The notes under the pieces were generated by a model. It did not search any database. It had not been told where the DNA came from and saw only the letters and a list, made by a program, of their open reading frames with translations. From Micromonospora_E sp048060115 (GTDB lineage: Bacteria > Actinomycetota > Actinomycetes > Mycobacteriales > Micromonosporaceae), in assembly GCF_048060115.1 (NCBI RefSeq), contig NZ_JBHMIM010000013.1:57282-121281 (forward strand): a DNA stretch of 64,000 nucleotides, read 5' to 3'. A program made the translations under genes and the position numbers. Each line of letters starts with the position of its first letter. Position 1 is the first letter of the stretch. This document shows, in pieces, positions 35,201 to 45,574 of this stretch.

Positions 35201-35433
35201 GATGCAGCCACCTCAGTCGGCGCGGCGGAGAGTCCCAACTCACGCTCACGCATGATCGTGTAGATCCGGGCAATCTCCCGACGGATGACCTGCAGCCGAC
35301 GGTTGTTGTCCAGCTGACCGGTCGCGGCCTGCACGCGGAGGTTGAACAGCTCCGCCTTGGCCTCCCGCAGCTTCGTGACCAGCTCCTCTTCGGAGAGTTC
35401 ACGCAGCTCGGCGGCCGGAACGCCCGCTGCCAT
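35197..35433 (-). CDS. rpmC: Ribosomal protein L29
   Basis: A 78-residue two-helix L29 near the peptide exit tunnel. AAELRELSEEELVTKLREAKAELFNLR is the conserved first helix, and RREIARIYTIMRERE the second. One-base overlap with rplP and four-base overlap with rpsQ. Confidence 0.98.
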   Translation of the reverse strand: MAAGVPAAELRELSEEELVTKLREAKAELFNLRVQAATGQLDNNRRLQVIRREIARIYTIMRERELGLSAAPTEVAAS

Positions 35434-35858
35434 CAGCTTTCACCCACTTCGCGCGTCACAATGCGGCACTTCATCGGGAGCTTGTGGATCGCACGACGCA
35501 TCGCTTCACGTGCGATCTGCTCGTTCGGGAAGGACATCTCGAAGAGCACCCGTCCCGGCTTGATGTTGGCGACCCACCACTCGGGCGAGCCCTTACCGGA
35601 GCCCATCCGGGTCTCGGCCGGCTTCTTCGTCAGCGCCTGGTCCGGGAACACCGTGATCCAGACCTTTCCACCACGCTTGATGTGGCGGGTCATGGCGATA
35701 CGGGCCGCCTCGATCTGGCGGTTGGTCAGGTACGCCGGTTCGAGCGCCTGGATACCGAACTCGCCGAACACCACCCGGGTGCCGCCCTTGGCGGCACCAG
35801 TACGGCTCGGGTGATGCGGCTTGCGGAAGCCCTTCGGGGGCTTGCGCGGGATCAGCAT
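35433..35858 (-). CDS. rplP: Ribosomal protein L16
   Basis: A 141-residue L16 next to the A-site tRNA. MLIPRKPPKGFRKPHHPSRTG and the MGSGKGSPEWWVANIKPGR loop are conserved. The conserved arginine-containing loop position that can be hydroxylated in other bacteria is present. Three bases after rpsC. Confidence 0.99.
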   Translation of the reverse strand: MLIPRKPPKGFRKPHHPSRTGAAKGGTRVVFGEFGIQALEPAYLTNRQIEAARIAMTRHIKRGGKVWITVFPDQALTKKPAETRMGSGKGSPEWWVANIKPGRVLFEMSFPNEQIAREAMRRAIHKLPMKCRIVTREVGES

Positions 35859-35861
35859 CTG

Positions 35862-36728
35862 TCAGCCCTCCTGCGCTGAGCTGTCCGCTCCGGCCGAAGC
35901 GGCCGGAGTGGCCGGCGCGGCGTCAGCCGGCGCGGCACTGCTGGTCGTGGTCGACGGGCCACCGGAGATCTCGGCGGCGGCCGCCCGGCCGGCCTCGGTC
36001 CCACCGGCGGTCGTCCCGCTCGATCCGGAACGGCCGCGGCGCGGCCGTTCGGGCCGCTCGCGACGGGGCCGGCTCGGCGCCTCGGCCGGAGCTTCCCGCC
36101 CCGGAACCGCGTCACCCTTGTAGATCCACACCTTGACGCCGATGCGGCCGAACGTCGTACGGGCCTCGAAGAAGCCGTACTCGATGTTGGCCCGCAGCGT
36201 GTGCAGTGGGACCCGACCCTCGCGGTAGAACTCGGTACGGCTCATCTCCGCGCCGCCGAGGCGGCCGGAGACCTGCACCCGGATGCCCTTGACGATCGGG
36301 TTCTTCATCGCCGACTGCATGGCCTTACGCATCGCCCGACGGAAACTGACCCGGCTGGCGAGTTGCTCGGCCACGCCCTGGGCAACCAGCTGCGCGTCCG
36401 ACTCGGGGCTCTTCACCTCGAGGATGTTGAGCTGCACCTGCTTGCCGGTGAGCTTCTCCAGGTTGCCACGGATCCGGTCCGCCTCGGCACCCTTGCGGCC
36501 GATCACGATGCCCGGACGGGCGGTGTGGATGTCGACGCGTACCCGGTCCCGGGTGCGCTCGATCTCCACCTTGGAGATGCCGGCCCGCTCGAGGCCCTTG
36601 GACATCATCCGACGGATCTTGACATCCTCGGCGATGTAGTCCTTGTAAAGCTTGTCCGCGTACCAGCGCGACTTCCAGTCGGTCGAGATGCCGAGCCGGA
36701 ACCCGTGCGGGTGAACTTTCTGACCCAT
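35862..36728 (-). CDS. rpsC: Ribosomal protein S3 with long C-terminal tail
   Basis: A 288-residue S3 at the mRNA entry channel. MGQKVHPHGFRLGISTDWKS starts it; the KH domain contains VIGRKGAEADRIRGNLE, and the C-terminal domain IEYGFFEARTTFGRIGVKVWIYKG. The last 75 residues are an extension, first Arg/Pro/Glu-rich (RPRRERPERPRRGR) then Ala/Ser/Thr-rich, beyond the usual 210-230 residue family length. It overlaps rplV by one base (TAATG). Confidence 0.98.
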   Translation of the reverse strand: MGQKVHPHGFRLGISTDWKSRWYADKLYKDYIAEDVKIRRMMSKGLERAGISKVEIERTRDRVRVDIHTARPGIVIGRKGAEADRIRGNLEKLTGKQVQLNILEVKSPESDAQLVAQGVAEQLASRVSFRRAMRKAMQSAMKNPIVKGIRVQVSGRLGGAEMSRTEFYREGRVPLHTLRANIEYGFFEARTTFGRIGVKVWIYKGDAVPGREAPAEAPSRPRRERPERPRRGRSGSSGTTAGGTEAGRAAAAEISGGPSTTTSSAAPADAAPATPAASAGADSSAQEG

Positions 36729-37246
36729 TACTCGGCACCCTCCGTGCTGCTCTGCTTGCCGCCGGCTGGCTCGTTCTCCGACGTGCTCTGCGCCGTGGTC
36801 TGAGGCTCGGCCACGGCCGGCTGGGCCTTCTTGGCAGCCTTCGCCGGCTGAGCCTTGCCCGCCCGCCGCGTCGGCGTCGCCGGGGCGACGGCCTCCACCG
36901 CGATAGTGATGTGGCAGGTCCGCTTGCGAATCCGGTACGCCCGGCCCTGCGCCCGCGGCCGGAACCGCTTCAGCGTCGGGCCCTCGTCCACGAACGCCTC
37001 GCTGACCAGCAGCGCGTCGGGGTCAAGCTGCTCGTTGTTCTCCGCGTTGGCAATGGCGCTGGCCAGGACCTTGTACACCTGCTCACTAGCCGCCTGCGGC
37101 GCGAACTGCAGGACGGTGAGTGCCTCCTTCGCGGGCAGACCGCGGACGAGGTTGACCACCCGGCGCGCCTTCATCGGCGAGATGCGCACGTGCCGCGCAA
37201 CCGCCCGCGCGCCCGGAAGCACCGGAGCGTCGCCCTTAACTGGCAT
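36728..37246 (-). CDS. rplV: Ribosomal protein L22 with Ala/Lys/Pro tail
   Basis: L22 lines the exit tunnel. The 172-residue product starts at ATG 37246; the open frame upstream lacks support. The core (ARHVRISPMKARRVVNLVRG to RPRAQGRAYRIRKRTCHITIAV) ends near residue 120. About 50 more residues, rich in Ala, Lys, Pro, Gln and Thr, form a tail not found in E. coli. The macrolide-relevant hairpin looks unmodified (RFRPRAQGRA). Confidence 0.98.
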   Translation of the reverse strand: MPVKGDAPVLPGARAVARHVRISPMKARRVVNLVRGLPAKEALTVLQFAPQAASEQVYKVLASAIANAENNEQLDPDALLVSEAFVDEGPTLKRFRPRAQGRAYRIRKRTCHITIAVEAVAPATPTRRAGKAQPAKAAKKAQPAVAEPQTTAQSTSENEPAGGKQSSTEGAE

Positions 37247-37283
37247 CGCTGTAACCCCTTGATCCTCTATCCGTGCCCGCGAC

Positions 37284-37565
37284 TCAGCGCCGACGGCTCT
37301 TGCGGTCGTCCTTCTCATGACCCTTGAAGGTGCGGGTCAGGGCAAACTCGCCGAGCTTGTGCCCGACCATCGACTCGGTGACGAACACCGGGACGTGCTT
37401 GCGCCCGTCGTGCACGGCGATCGTGTGCCCGAGCATCTCCGGGGTGATCGTCGAGCGCCGCGACCAGGTCTTGATGACGTTCTTCGAGCCCTTCTCGTTC
37501 TGCGTCTCCACCTTCTTCATCAGGTGGTCGTCGACGAACGGGCCCTTCTTAAGGCTGCGAGGCAT
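37284..37565 (-). CDS. rpsS: Ribosomal protein S19
   Basis: A 93-residue S19 in the small-subunit head. MPRSLKKGPFVDDHLMKKVE and the GRKHVPVFVTESMVGHKLGEFALTRTF region are textbook. Located between rplB and rplV. Confidence 0.99.
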   Translation of the reverse strand: MPRSLKKGPFVDDHLMKKVETQNEKGSKNVIKTWSRRSTITPEMLGHTIAVHDGRKHVPVFVTESMVGHKLGEFALTRTFKGHEKDDRKSRRR

Positions 37566-37581
37566 GTGTCCCAGACTCCTT

Positions 37582-38421
<840 letters not shown>

Positions 38422-38433
38422 TGTCTACACCCC

Positions 38434-38736
38434 TCAGCTGACCGGGCCGCCGAAGGCCTCGATGCGGTCACCGTCGGCCAACTTCACCATCGCCCGCTTG
38501 GTAGCTTTGCGCTGGCCGAAGCCGGTACGGGTCCGCTTGCGCTTGCCCTCGCGGTTGAGCGTGTTCACGGTCAGCACCCGGACGTCGAAAATCTGCTGAA
38601 TCGCGATCTTGATCTGGGTCTTGTTGGCATCCGGGTGAACCAGGAACGTGTACCAGTTCCGGTTCAGCTCGGCGTAGCTCTTCTCCGAGACCACCGGCGC
38701 CACGATCATGTCGCGCGGGTCGGCAATCGTGCTCAC
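38434..38736 (-). CDS. rplW: Ribosomal protein L23
   Basis: A 100-residue L23, docking site for trigger factor and SRP. PVVSEKSYAELNRNWYTFLVHPDANK and VNTLNREGKRKRTR identify it. Starts at GTG 38736, overlapping the rplD stop by four bases (GTGA). Confidence 0.98.
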   Translation of the reverse strand: MSTIADPRDMIVAPVVSEKSYAELNRNWYTFLVHPDANKTQIKIAIQQIFDVRVLTVNTLNREGKRKRTRTGFGQRKATKRAMVKLADGDRIEAFGGPVS

Positions 38737-39392
38737 TTGTCGCCCTCCTCGGTCTGCGCCGGCCGGCCCAGGAACTGGTCGAGGGCTTCCTTGGTGAAGA
38801 CCACGTCGTCGGCGACCAGCACGTCGTAGGTGTTGAGCTGCCCCACCTCGATGAGGTGCACGAGCGGCGCGCTGTTGCGCAGGTTTCGCAGCGACATCCA
38901 GTTCAGCTCGTCGGTGGCGCTCAGCACGATCAGCACCCGCTTGGCGGAGCTGATCTTGCGCAGCGTGGCCAGCGCAGCCTTGGTCGACGGCTTGTCGCCA
39001 CCGACGAACGCCTCCACGACGTGGACCTGATTCGCGCGGGCCCGGTCGGACAGCGCGCCACGCAGCGCGGCGGCCTTCATCTTCTTTGGAGTGCGCTGGC
39101 TGTAGTCCCGCGGGACCGGCCCGTGCACCACGCCACCACCGGCGAACTGCGGCGCCCGGATGGAGCCCTGACGAGCCCGGCCGGTGCCCTTCTGCTTGTA
39201 CGGCTTCTTGCCGCCGCCGGCGACCTCACCCCGGGTCTTGGTCTTGTGCGTGCCCTGTCGCGCGGCGGCGAGCTGGGCGGTCACGACCTGGTGCATCAGG
39301 GCGATGTTGGCCTGCACGTCGAAGACTTCGCCGGGCAGGTCGACGGTACCGGTCTTGGCACCCTCGGCGTCGATCACGTCAACCGTCGTCAT
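38733..39392 (-). CDS. rplD: Ribosomal protein L4
   Basis: A 219-residue L4 with the tunnel-lining loop (TKTRGEVAGGGKKPYKQKGTGRARQGSIRAPQ, about residues 50-81) intact. In other bacteria L4 can autoregulate the S10 operon. Overlaps both rplC (ATGA) and rplW (GTGA). Confidence 0.99.
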   Translation of the reverse strand: MTTVDVIDAEGAKTGTVDLPGEVFDVQANIALMHQVVTAQLAAARQGTHKTKTRGEVAGGGKKPYKQKGTGRARQGSIRAPQFAGGGVVHGPVPRDYSQRTPKKMKAAALRGALSDRARANQVHVVEAFVGGDKPSTKAALATLRKISSAKRVLIVLSATDELNWMSLRNLRNSAPLVHLIEVGQLNTYDVLVADDVVFTKEALDQFLGRPAQTEEGDK

Positions 39393-40054
39393 TTGGCCGA
39401 CCCGCCTTTCTTGGCCTGTGCCTTCGCCGCGCTACGGACCAGGATCAACGCGCCTGCCGGGCCCGGGATCGCGCCCTTGACCAGCAGCAGGTTGTTCTCC
39501 TGGTCGACCGCCTGCACGGTCAGGTTCTGCACGGTGTAGCGCACGCTGCCCATGCGACCGGCCATCTTGACGCCCTTGAAGACGCGACCCGGGGTCGCGC
39601 AGGCGCCGATCGAGCCGGGCGAGCGGTGCTTACGCTCGACACCGTGGCTGGCCCGCAGGCCGTGGAAGCCGTGCCGCTTCATGACGCCGGCGAAGCCCTT
39701 GCCCTTGGTCCGGCCGGTGACGTCGATCCGGGCACCCGGCTCGAACGTCTCGACAGTGACCTCCTGGCCCAGCTCGTACTCGCTGGCGTCGGTGGTGCGC
39801 AGCTCGACGATGTGTCGCCGCGGGGCCACTCCGGACTTGGCGAAGTGGCCGGAACCCGGCTTGTTCACCTTGCGCGGGTCGATCGCGCCGAACGCGAGCT
39901 GCACCGCGGAGTAGCCGTCCTTGTCGGTGGTACGCACCTGGGTCACCACGCACGGGCCGGCTTGCACCACCGTCACCGGGACGACCCGGTTGTTGTCCCA
40001 GACCTGGGTCATGCCGAGCTTGGCGCCCAGGATGCCCTTCACTTGCCTGTCCAT
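39389..40054 (-). CDS. rplC: Ribosomal protein L3
   Basis: A 221-residue L3. Segments KGILGAKLGMTQVWDNNRVVPVTVV, GKGFAGVMKRHGFHG and the loop SPGSIGACATPGRVFKGVKMAGRMG are conserved. Ten bases after rpsJ; overlaps rplD by four bases. Confidence 0.99.
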   Translation of the reverse strand: MDRQVKGILGAKLGMTQVWDNNRVVPVTVVQAGPCVVTQVRTTDKDGYSAVQLAFGAIDPRKVNKPGSGHFAKSGVAPRRHIVELRTTDASEYELGQEVTVETFEPGARIDVTGRTKGKGFAGVMKRHGFHGLRASHGVERKHRSPGSIGACATPGRVFKGVKMAGRMGSVRYTVQNLTVQAVDQENNLLLVKGAIPGPAGALILVRSAAKAQAKKGGSAK

Positions 40055-40064
40055 TGTCCGGTCC

Positions 40065-40373
40065 CTACAGCTTGATCTCGATGTCGACGCCAGCTGGCAG
40101 GTCGAGGCGCATCAGCGAATCGACCGTCTTGGGGGTCGGGTCGATGATGTCGATCAGACGCTTGTGTGTGCGCATCTCGAAGTGCTCGCGCGAGTCCTTG
40201 TACTTGTGCGGCGAACGGATGACGCAGAAACGGTTGATCTCAGTGGGCAGCGGCACTGGGCCTGCGACCTGAGCACCGGTACGCGTCACCGTCTCGACGA
40301 TCTTCCGTGCCGAGGAGTCCACGACCTCGTGGTCATAGGCCTTGAGCCGGATGCGGATCTTTTGTCCCGCCAT
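40065..40373 (-). CDS. rpsJ: Ribosomal protein S10
   Basis: A 102-residue S10 ([20 protein letters not shown]), also NusE in antitermination. Starts at ATG 40373; the longer frame lacks support. It opens the S10-spc-alpha superoperon, which runs without large breaks to rplO. Confidence 0.99.
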
Positions 40374-40681
40374 GGTGGCTTCTGTTCCTTCTCTCTCCGC
40401 CCGCAATGGAGCCCGCTCGCCGGAGCGGATGCCGCCGGTCGGACCCCGGCGCTGCCGCTTCTTCGTCTGTCCGACCCCCGCGGTCGGGCGTGTCGCAATC
40501 GCTGGCCAGGCTTCGCCCCATAGCTACGGAGCGATCTGGACCACGCGGACGCACACCGTGCCGCTGAGATCTTGAGCACCGGGCCAGGCCGACGCCACCA
40601 CCACCGGAACTTCGCCAGACACTGCCTGACGTTGTCGAACGGTGCGCGGTGCCGTGGCGCATCTGCCCCGGACGCCGTGCG
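40374..40681 (-). promoter_or_regulatory. Leader/promoter region of the S10 operon
   Basis: About 300 bases between the tuf terminator and rpsJ must contain the superoperon promoter. I do not find a good -35/-10 pair by eye. A GGTCGGAC/GTCCGACC-type inverted repeat near 40437-40474 could form a leader structure. No gene is supported. Confidence 0.4.
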
Positions 40682-40714
40682 AGGGTGGCTGGCTGCTGGA
40701 CAGCCAGCCACCCT
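40682..40714 (-). terminator. Terminator of tuf
   Basis: A perfect 14-bp stem (agggtggctggctg and complement) with a CTGGA loop, 64 bases after the tuf stop codon. Confidence 0.85.
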
Positions 40715-40777
40715 ACGCGGACGCAACCTGACTAGTATGCCGTACCGGAGTACCGCAAGGCCAATCGGGTTACCAAA

Positions 40778-41971
40778 TCACTTGATGATCTTCGTGACCC
40801 GACCGGCGCCGACGGTCCGGCCACCCTCACGGATCGCGAACTTGAGGTTCTCCTCCATCGCGATCGGCTGGATCAGCTTGACGGTCATCGAGGTGTTGTC
40901 ACCCGGCATGACCATCTCGGTGCCTTCCGGCAACGTGACCACGCCGGTCACGTCGGTGGTCCGGAAGTAGAACTGCGGACGGTAGTTCTGGAAGAACGGC
41001 GTGTGCCGGCCACCTTCCTCCTTGGAGAGGATGTAGACGGTCGCCTCGAACTCGGTGTGCGGGGTGGTGGTACCCGGCTTGACGACCACCATGCCGCGCT
41101 CGACGTCCTCGCGCTTGATACCACGCAGCAGCAGGCCGACGTTCTCACCGGCCCGTGCCTCGTCGAGCAGCTTGCGGAACATCTCGATACCGGTGCAGGT
41201 CGTCTTCATCGACTTCTCGCGGATTCCGACGATCTCCACCTCCTCGTTCGGCTTCAGCACGCCACGCTCGGCGCGGCCGGTGACCACGGTGCCCCGACCG
41301 GTGATCGTGAAGACGTCCTCGATCGGCATGAGGAACGGCTTCTCGATCTCCCGCTCCGGCTGCGGAATCGCGGTGTCGACCGCGTTCATCAGGTCCATGA
41401 GCTTGTCGCTCCACTCCGGGTCGCCCTCGAGCGCCCGAAGCGCCGAGACCCGTACGACCGGCAGGTCGTCGCCCGGGTACTCCTGGGCCGACAGCAGCTC
41501 GCGGACCTCGAGCTCGACCAGCTCGAGCAGCTCCTCGTCATCGACCATGTCGCTCTTGTTGAGCGCCACGACGATGTACGGGACGCCGACCTGGCGGGCC
41601 AGCAGCACGTGCTCACGGGTCTGCGGCATCGGGCCGTCGGTCGCCGCGACCACCAGGATCGCGCCGTCCATCTGCGCGGCACCGGTGATCATGTTCTTGA
41701 TGTAGTCGGCGTGGCCGGGGCAGTCCACGTGTGCGTAGTGCCGTGCCTCGGTCTGGTACTCGACGTGCGCGATCGAGATCGTGATGCCGCGGGCCTTCTC
41801 CTCCGGCGCCTTGTCGATCTCGTCGAACGGCGTGTACGGGTTGAGGTCCGGCATCCTGTCATGCAGAACCTTTGTGATGGCCGCCGTCAGCGTCGTCTTA
41901 CCGTGGTCGATGTGACCAATGGTGCCGATGTTGACGTGCGGCTTAGTCCGCTCGAACTTCGCCTTCGCCAC
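40778..41971 (-). CDS. tuf: Elongation factor Tu
   Basis: A 397-residue EF-Tu delivering aminoacyl-tRNA to the ribosome. G1 GHIDHGKT (Ile where most have Val), G2 ARGITI, G3 DCPGHAD, G4 NKSD and G5 SALRALEGD are present. Domain 3 ends FAIREGGRTVGAGRVTKIIK. The gene follows fusA after a 188-base gap, so it may have a promoter of its own. A strong terminator follows. Confidence 0.99.
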   Translation of the reverse strand: MAKAKFERTKPHVNIGTIGHIDHGKTTLTAAITKVLHDRMPDLNPYTPFDEIDKAPEEKARGITISIAHVEYQTEARHYAHVDCPGHADYIKNMITGAAQMDGAILVVAATDGPMPQTREHVLLARQVGVPYIVVALNKSDMVDDEELLELVELEVRELLSAQEYPGDDLPVVRVSALRALEGDPEWSDKLMDLMNAVDTAIPQPEREIEKPFLMPIEDVFTITGRGTVVTGRAERGVLKPNEEVEIVGIREKSMKTTCTGIEMFRKLLDEARAGENVGLLLRGIKREDVERGMVVVKPGTTTPHTEFEATVYILSKEEGGRHTPFFQNYRPQFYFRTTDVTGVVTLPEGTEMVMPGDNTSMTVKLIQPIAMEENLKFAIREGGRTVGAGRVTKIIK

Positions 41972-42159
41972 TGGTGTCCTCCTGTGGACTTCTTGGTTCG
42001 TACGCCCGGCGCGCCGATCGGCGCTTAGGACTCTGTCGACAGCCTCTCCGGTCCCATGGTGGCGACCGGGAAGTGCTTGGGTCTTGCGGCGGTCACGCCT
42101 TCAGGCCCGGTACGCAGCTCGCCCGAGGCGGGCCGGGGAAGCTGGGCTCCCCCGAACCA

Positions 42160-44256
42160 CTACTCGCCCGTCGCCTTCGCGATGATCTCCTTCGCCACAC
42201 TCTGCGGAACCTCGGCGTAGGAGTCGAACTGCATGCTGTAGCTCGCCCGGCCCTGGGTCTTCGACCGCAGGTCGCCGACGTAGCCGAACATCTCCGACAG
42301 CGGCACCAGGGCACGGACGACGCGCGCTCCGGCGCGTTCCTCCATCGCCTGGATGATGCCACGCCGGGAGTTGATGTCGCCGATCACGTCACCCATGTTC
42401 TCCTCCGGAGTGGTGACTTCAACGGCCATCATCGGCTCGAGTAGCGCGGGATCCGCCCGACGGGCGGCCTCCTTGAGCACCATCGAGCCGGCGATCTTGA
42501 ACGCCATCTCGGACGAGTCGACCTCGTGGTACTGCCCGTCGAGCAGCGTCAGCTTGACGCCGACCAGCGGGTAGCCGGCGAGGATGCCGTACTGCATGGC
42601 GTCCTGGGCACCGGCGTCGACCGACGGGATGAACTCCCGCGGGATCCGACCACCGGTCACCCCGTTGACGAACTCGTACGTCGGGCCGTCGCTGTCCAGC
42701 GGCAGTGGCTCGAGCTTGACGATCACCCGGGCGTACTGGCCGGAACCACCGGTCTGCTTCTTGTGGGTGTACTCGACCTTCTCGACCACCTTGCGGATGG
42801 TCTCCCGGTACGCCACCTGCGGCTTGCCGATGTTCGCCTCGACGTTGAACTCGCGGCGCATCCGGTCCACCAGGATGTCCAGGTGCAGCTCGCCCATGCC
42901 GGCGATGACCGTCTGCCCGGTCTCCTCGTCGTTCTTGACGCGGAAGGTCGGGTCCTCTTCGGCCAGCCGCTGGATCGCGGTACTGAGCTTCTCCTGGTCG
43001 GCCTTTGTCTTGGGCTCGATCGCCACCTCGATGACCGGCTCCGGGAACGTCATCGACTCCAGGATGACCGGGTTCGCCGGGTCACACAGGGTGTCCCCGG
43101 TGGTGGTCTGCTTCAGGCCCTGGACCGCGATGATGTCACCCGCGATCGCCGCCGGCCGCTCCTCACGCTTGTTGGCGTGCATCTGGTAGATCTTGCCGAT
43201 CCGCTCTTTGCGGTCCTTGGTGGAGTTGACCACCTGGCTTCCGGACTCGAGCGTGCCGGAGTAGACCCGGAGGTACGTCAACTTGCCGAGGTGCTTGTCG
43301 GTCTGGATCTTGAACGCGAGGCCGGAGAACGGCTCCGAGGTCGACGGCTTGCGCAACAGCTGGGTTTCCCCGTCGGTCGCGGTGCCCTCGATCGCCGGCA
43401 CGTCCAGCGGGGAGGGAAGGTACGCCACCACGGCGTCGAGCATGGGCTGGACGCCCTTGTTCTTGAACGCCGAGCCGCAGAGCACCGGGTTGGCCTTGTC
43501 GGCGATGGTCGCCCGCCGGATCGCCGTCTTGATCTCGTCGGCGGAGAGTTCCTCACCTTCGAGGTACTTCTCCATGATCGTGTCGTCGACGTCGGCCAGG
43601 GTCTCCACCAGCTTCTCGCGCCACTCGGCCGCCGAGTCGGCGAGATCGGCCGGGATCTGCTCGACCGCGTAGTCCTCACCCTTGGCGGTCTCGCCGCGCC
43701 AGGTCAGCGCCCGCATCTCGACCAGGTCGACGACACCGATGTGGTCGCCTTCGAGCCCGATCGGGATCTGCAGCACCAGCGGGGTGGAGTTGAGGCGGTC
43801 GATCATCATCTGCACACAGCGGAAGAAGTCGGCCCCGGTCCGGTCGAGCTTGTTGACGAAGCACATCCGCGGGACCTTGTACTTGTCGGCCTGCCGCCAG
43901 ACGTTCTCGGTCTGTGGCTCGACACCCGCGACACCGTCGTAGACCGCCACCGCACCGTCGAGCACCCGCAGCGACCGCTCGACCTCGACCGTGAAGTCGA
44001 CGTGGCCGGGCGTGTCGATGATCTGGATGGTGTGGTCCTTCCACTCACACTTGGTGGCGGCGGAGGTGATGGTGATCCCCCGCTCCTGCTCCTGCTCCAT
44101 CCAGTCCATCACGGCGGCGCCGTCGTGGACTTCACCGATCTTGTAGGTGATACCGGTGTAGAACAGGATCCGCTCAGTGGTCGTGGTCTTACCGGCATCG
44201 ATGTGCGCCATGATGCCGATGTTGCGTACCTTGGCGAGCGCGTCTGCGGCGGCCAC
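42160..44256 (-). CDS. fusA: Elongation factor G
   Basis: A 698-residue EF-G, the translocase. G1 AHIDAGKTT, G2 ERGITITSA, G3 DTPGHVDF and G4 NKLDR lie in the first 140 residues. Domain IV includes the GQYARVIVKLEP region and domain V closes with SMQFDSYAEVP. It is in the rpsL-rpsG-fusA-tuf order. Residues that give fusidic acid resistance when mutated were not examined one by one. Confidence 0.99.
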   Translation of the reverse strand: MAAADALAKVRNIGIMAHIDAGKTTTTERILFYTGITYKIGEVHDGAAVMDWMEQEQERGITITSAATKCEWKDHTIQIIDTPGHVDFTVEVERSLRVLDGAVAVYDGVAGVEPQTENVWRQADKYKVPRMCFVNKLDRTGADFFRCVQMMIDRLNSTPLVLQIPIGLEGDHIGVVDLVEMRALTWRGETAKGEDYAVEQIPADLADSAAEWREKLVETLADVDDTIMEKYLEGEELSADEIKTAIRRATIADKANPVLCGSAFKNKGVQPMLDAVVAYLPSPLDVPAIEGTATDGETQLLRKPSTSEPFSGLAFKIQTDKHLGKLTYLRVYSGTLESGSQVVNSTKDRKERIGKIYQMHANKREERPAAIAGDIIAVQGLKQTTTGDTLCDPANPVILESMTFPEPVIEVAIEPKTKADQEKLSTAIQRLAEEDPTFRVKNDEETGQTVIAGMGELHLDILVDRMRREFNVEANIGKPQVAYRETIRKVVEKVEYTHKKQTGGSGQYARVIVKLEPLPLDSDGPTYEFVNGVTGGRIPREFIPSVDAGAQDAMQYGILAGYPLVGVKLTLLDGQYHEVDSSEMAFKIAGSMVLKEAARRADPALLEPMMAVEVTTPEENMGDVIGDINSRRGIIQAMEERAGARVVRALVPLSEMFGYVGDLRSKTQGRASYSMQFDSYAEVPQSVAKEIIAKATGE

Positions 44257-44326
44257 TTCAATCCCTACTTCGTCTCGTCGTCGACTGTGTGTGCGCGGCT
44301 ATGCCGAAGGGCATGACAGCGACCAC

Positions 44327-44797
44327 TTACCAGCGGTAGTGCGCGAAGGCCTTGTTGGACTCCGCCATCTTGTGGGTGTCCTCACGGCGCTTGACCGCCG
44401 CGCCCAGACCGTTGCTCGCGTCCAGCAGCTCGTTCATCAGCCGCTCGATCATGGTCTTTTCCCGGCGGGACTTGGAGTACTGGACGAGCCAGCGCAGCCC
44501 GAGGGTGGTCGCCCTGGTCGGCCGGACCTCGACCGGAACCTGGTAGGTCGCGCCGCCAACCCGGCGGCTGCGGACCTCTAGGGTCGGCTTGACGTTGTCC
44601 ATGGCGCGCTTGAGCGTGACGACCGGGTCGGTGCCGGACTTCTCCCGGCAGCCCTCCAGTGCGCCGTAGACGATCCGCTCGGCCAGCGCACGCTTGCCGC
44701 GCATCAGAATCTTGTTCACCAGCTGGGTCACCAGCGGCGAGTTGTACACCGGGTCCGCGACCAGTGGCCGGCGGGGAGCAGGGCCCTTACGCGGCAT
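44327..44797 (-). CDS. rpsG: Ribosomal protein S7
   Basis: A 156-residue S7 (MPRKGPAPRRPLVADPVYNS), primary binder of the 16S 3' domain. SRRVGGATYQVPVEVRPTR and HKMAESNKAFAHYRW are conserved. One base separates its start from the rpsL stop; S7 is the str-operon repressor in E. coli. Confidence 0.99.
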   Translation of the reverse strand: MPRKGPAPRRPLVADPVYNSPLVTQLVNKILMRGKRALAERIVYGALEGCREKSGTDPVVTLKRAMDNVKPTLEVRSRRVGGATYQVPVEVRPTRATTLGLRWLVQYSKSRREKTMIERLMNELLDASNGLGAAVKRREDTHKMAESNKAFAHYRW

Positions 44798-44798
44798 C

Positions 44799-45173
<375 letters not shown>

Positions 45174-45422
45174 CGGGTTCCTTTGCTCCCTCCGGCCGCG
45201 CACGGCCGCACTGTTCCTCAGCCGTCGTGGGACGGCTCTCCTACACTCCGACCGGCAACCTGGGTGGCACCGGCACCCGCGGTCGGGCGTGTCGCCCACA
45301 CACGGACCCGGCTGGCTGTCGTCACCCACCGGGATCTGGCTGCTGTCGTGACGCAACTCGATGGCTGGCAGCCGGATCGGGCGCATGCACGACTTGCCCG
45401 GTCAGGCCGGGCACGAGAGGAA

Positions 45423-45451
45423 AGAGTACCCACCACACACGCGCAGGTCAA
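45423..45451 (-). promoter_or_regulatory. Promoter of the str operon
   Basis: TTGACC (45446-45451) and TACTCT (45423-45428) are exactly 17 bases apart on the minus strand, giving a transcript with a leader of about 240 bases before rpsL. A second TACACT box at 45512-45517 has no good -35. The remainder of 45174-45574 contains no gene I can support. Confidence 0.75.
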
Positions 45452-45574
45452 AACGAAGCAACCAGCTCCGTCCGGGACCTGCTCCGCCCATGGCGGCCAC
45501 TCTGGTAACCCAGTGTACCGGCTCGGCTGAGCGTCGGCCGGCCGGGCCCGACTCTTGCCGGTCGAACCGGCTCG

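Noticed and set aside
40374..40681. Search for the S10-operon promoter
   Set aside because: Several partial -35 or -10 matches exist, but none has a 16-18-base spacing with both boxes acceptable, so no specific site is claimed.
42526..44316. 596-codon plus-strand ORF opposite fusA
   Set aside because: Shadow of fusA with no recognisable domain.
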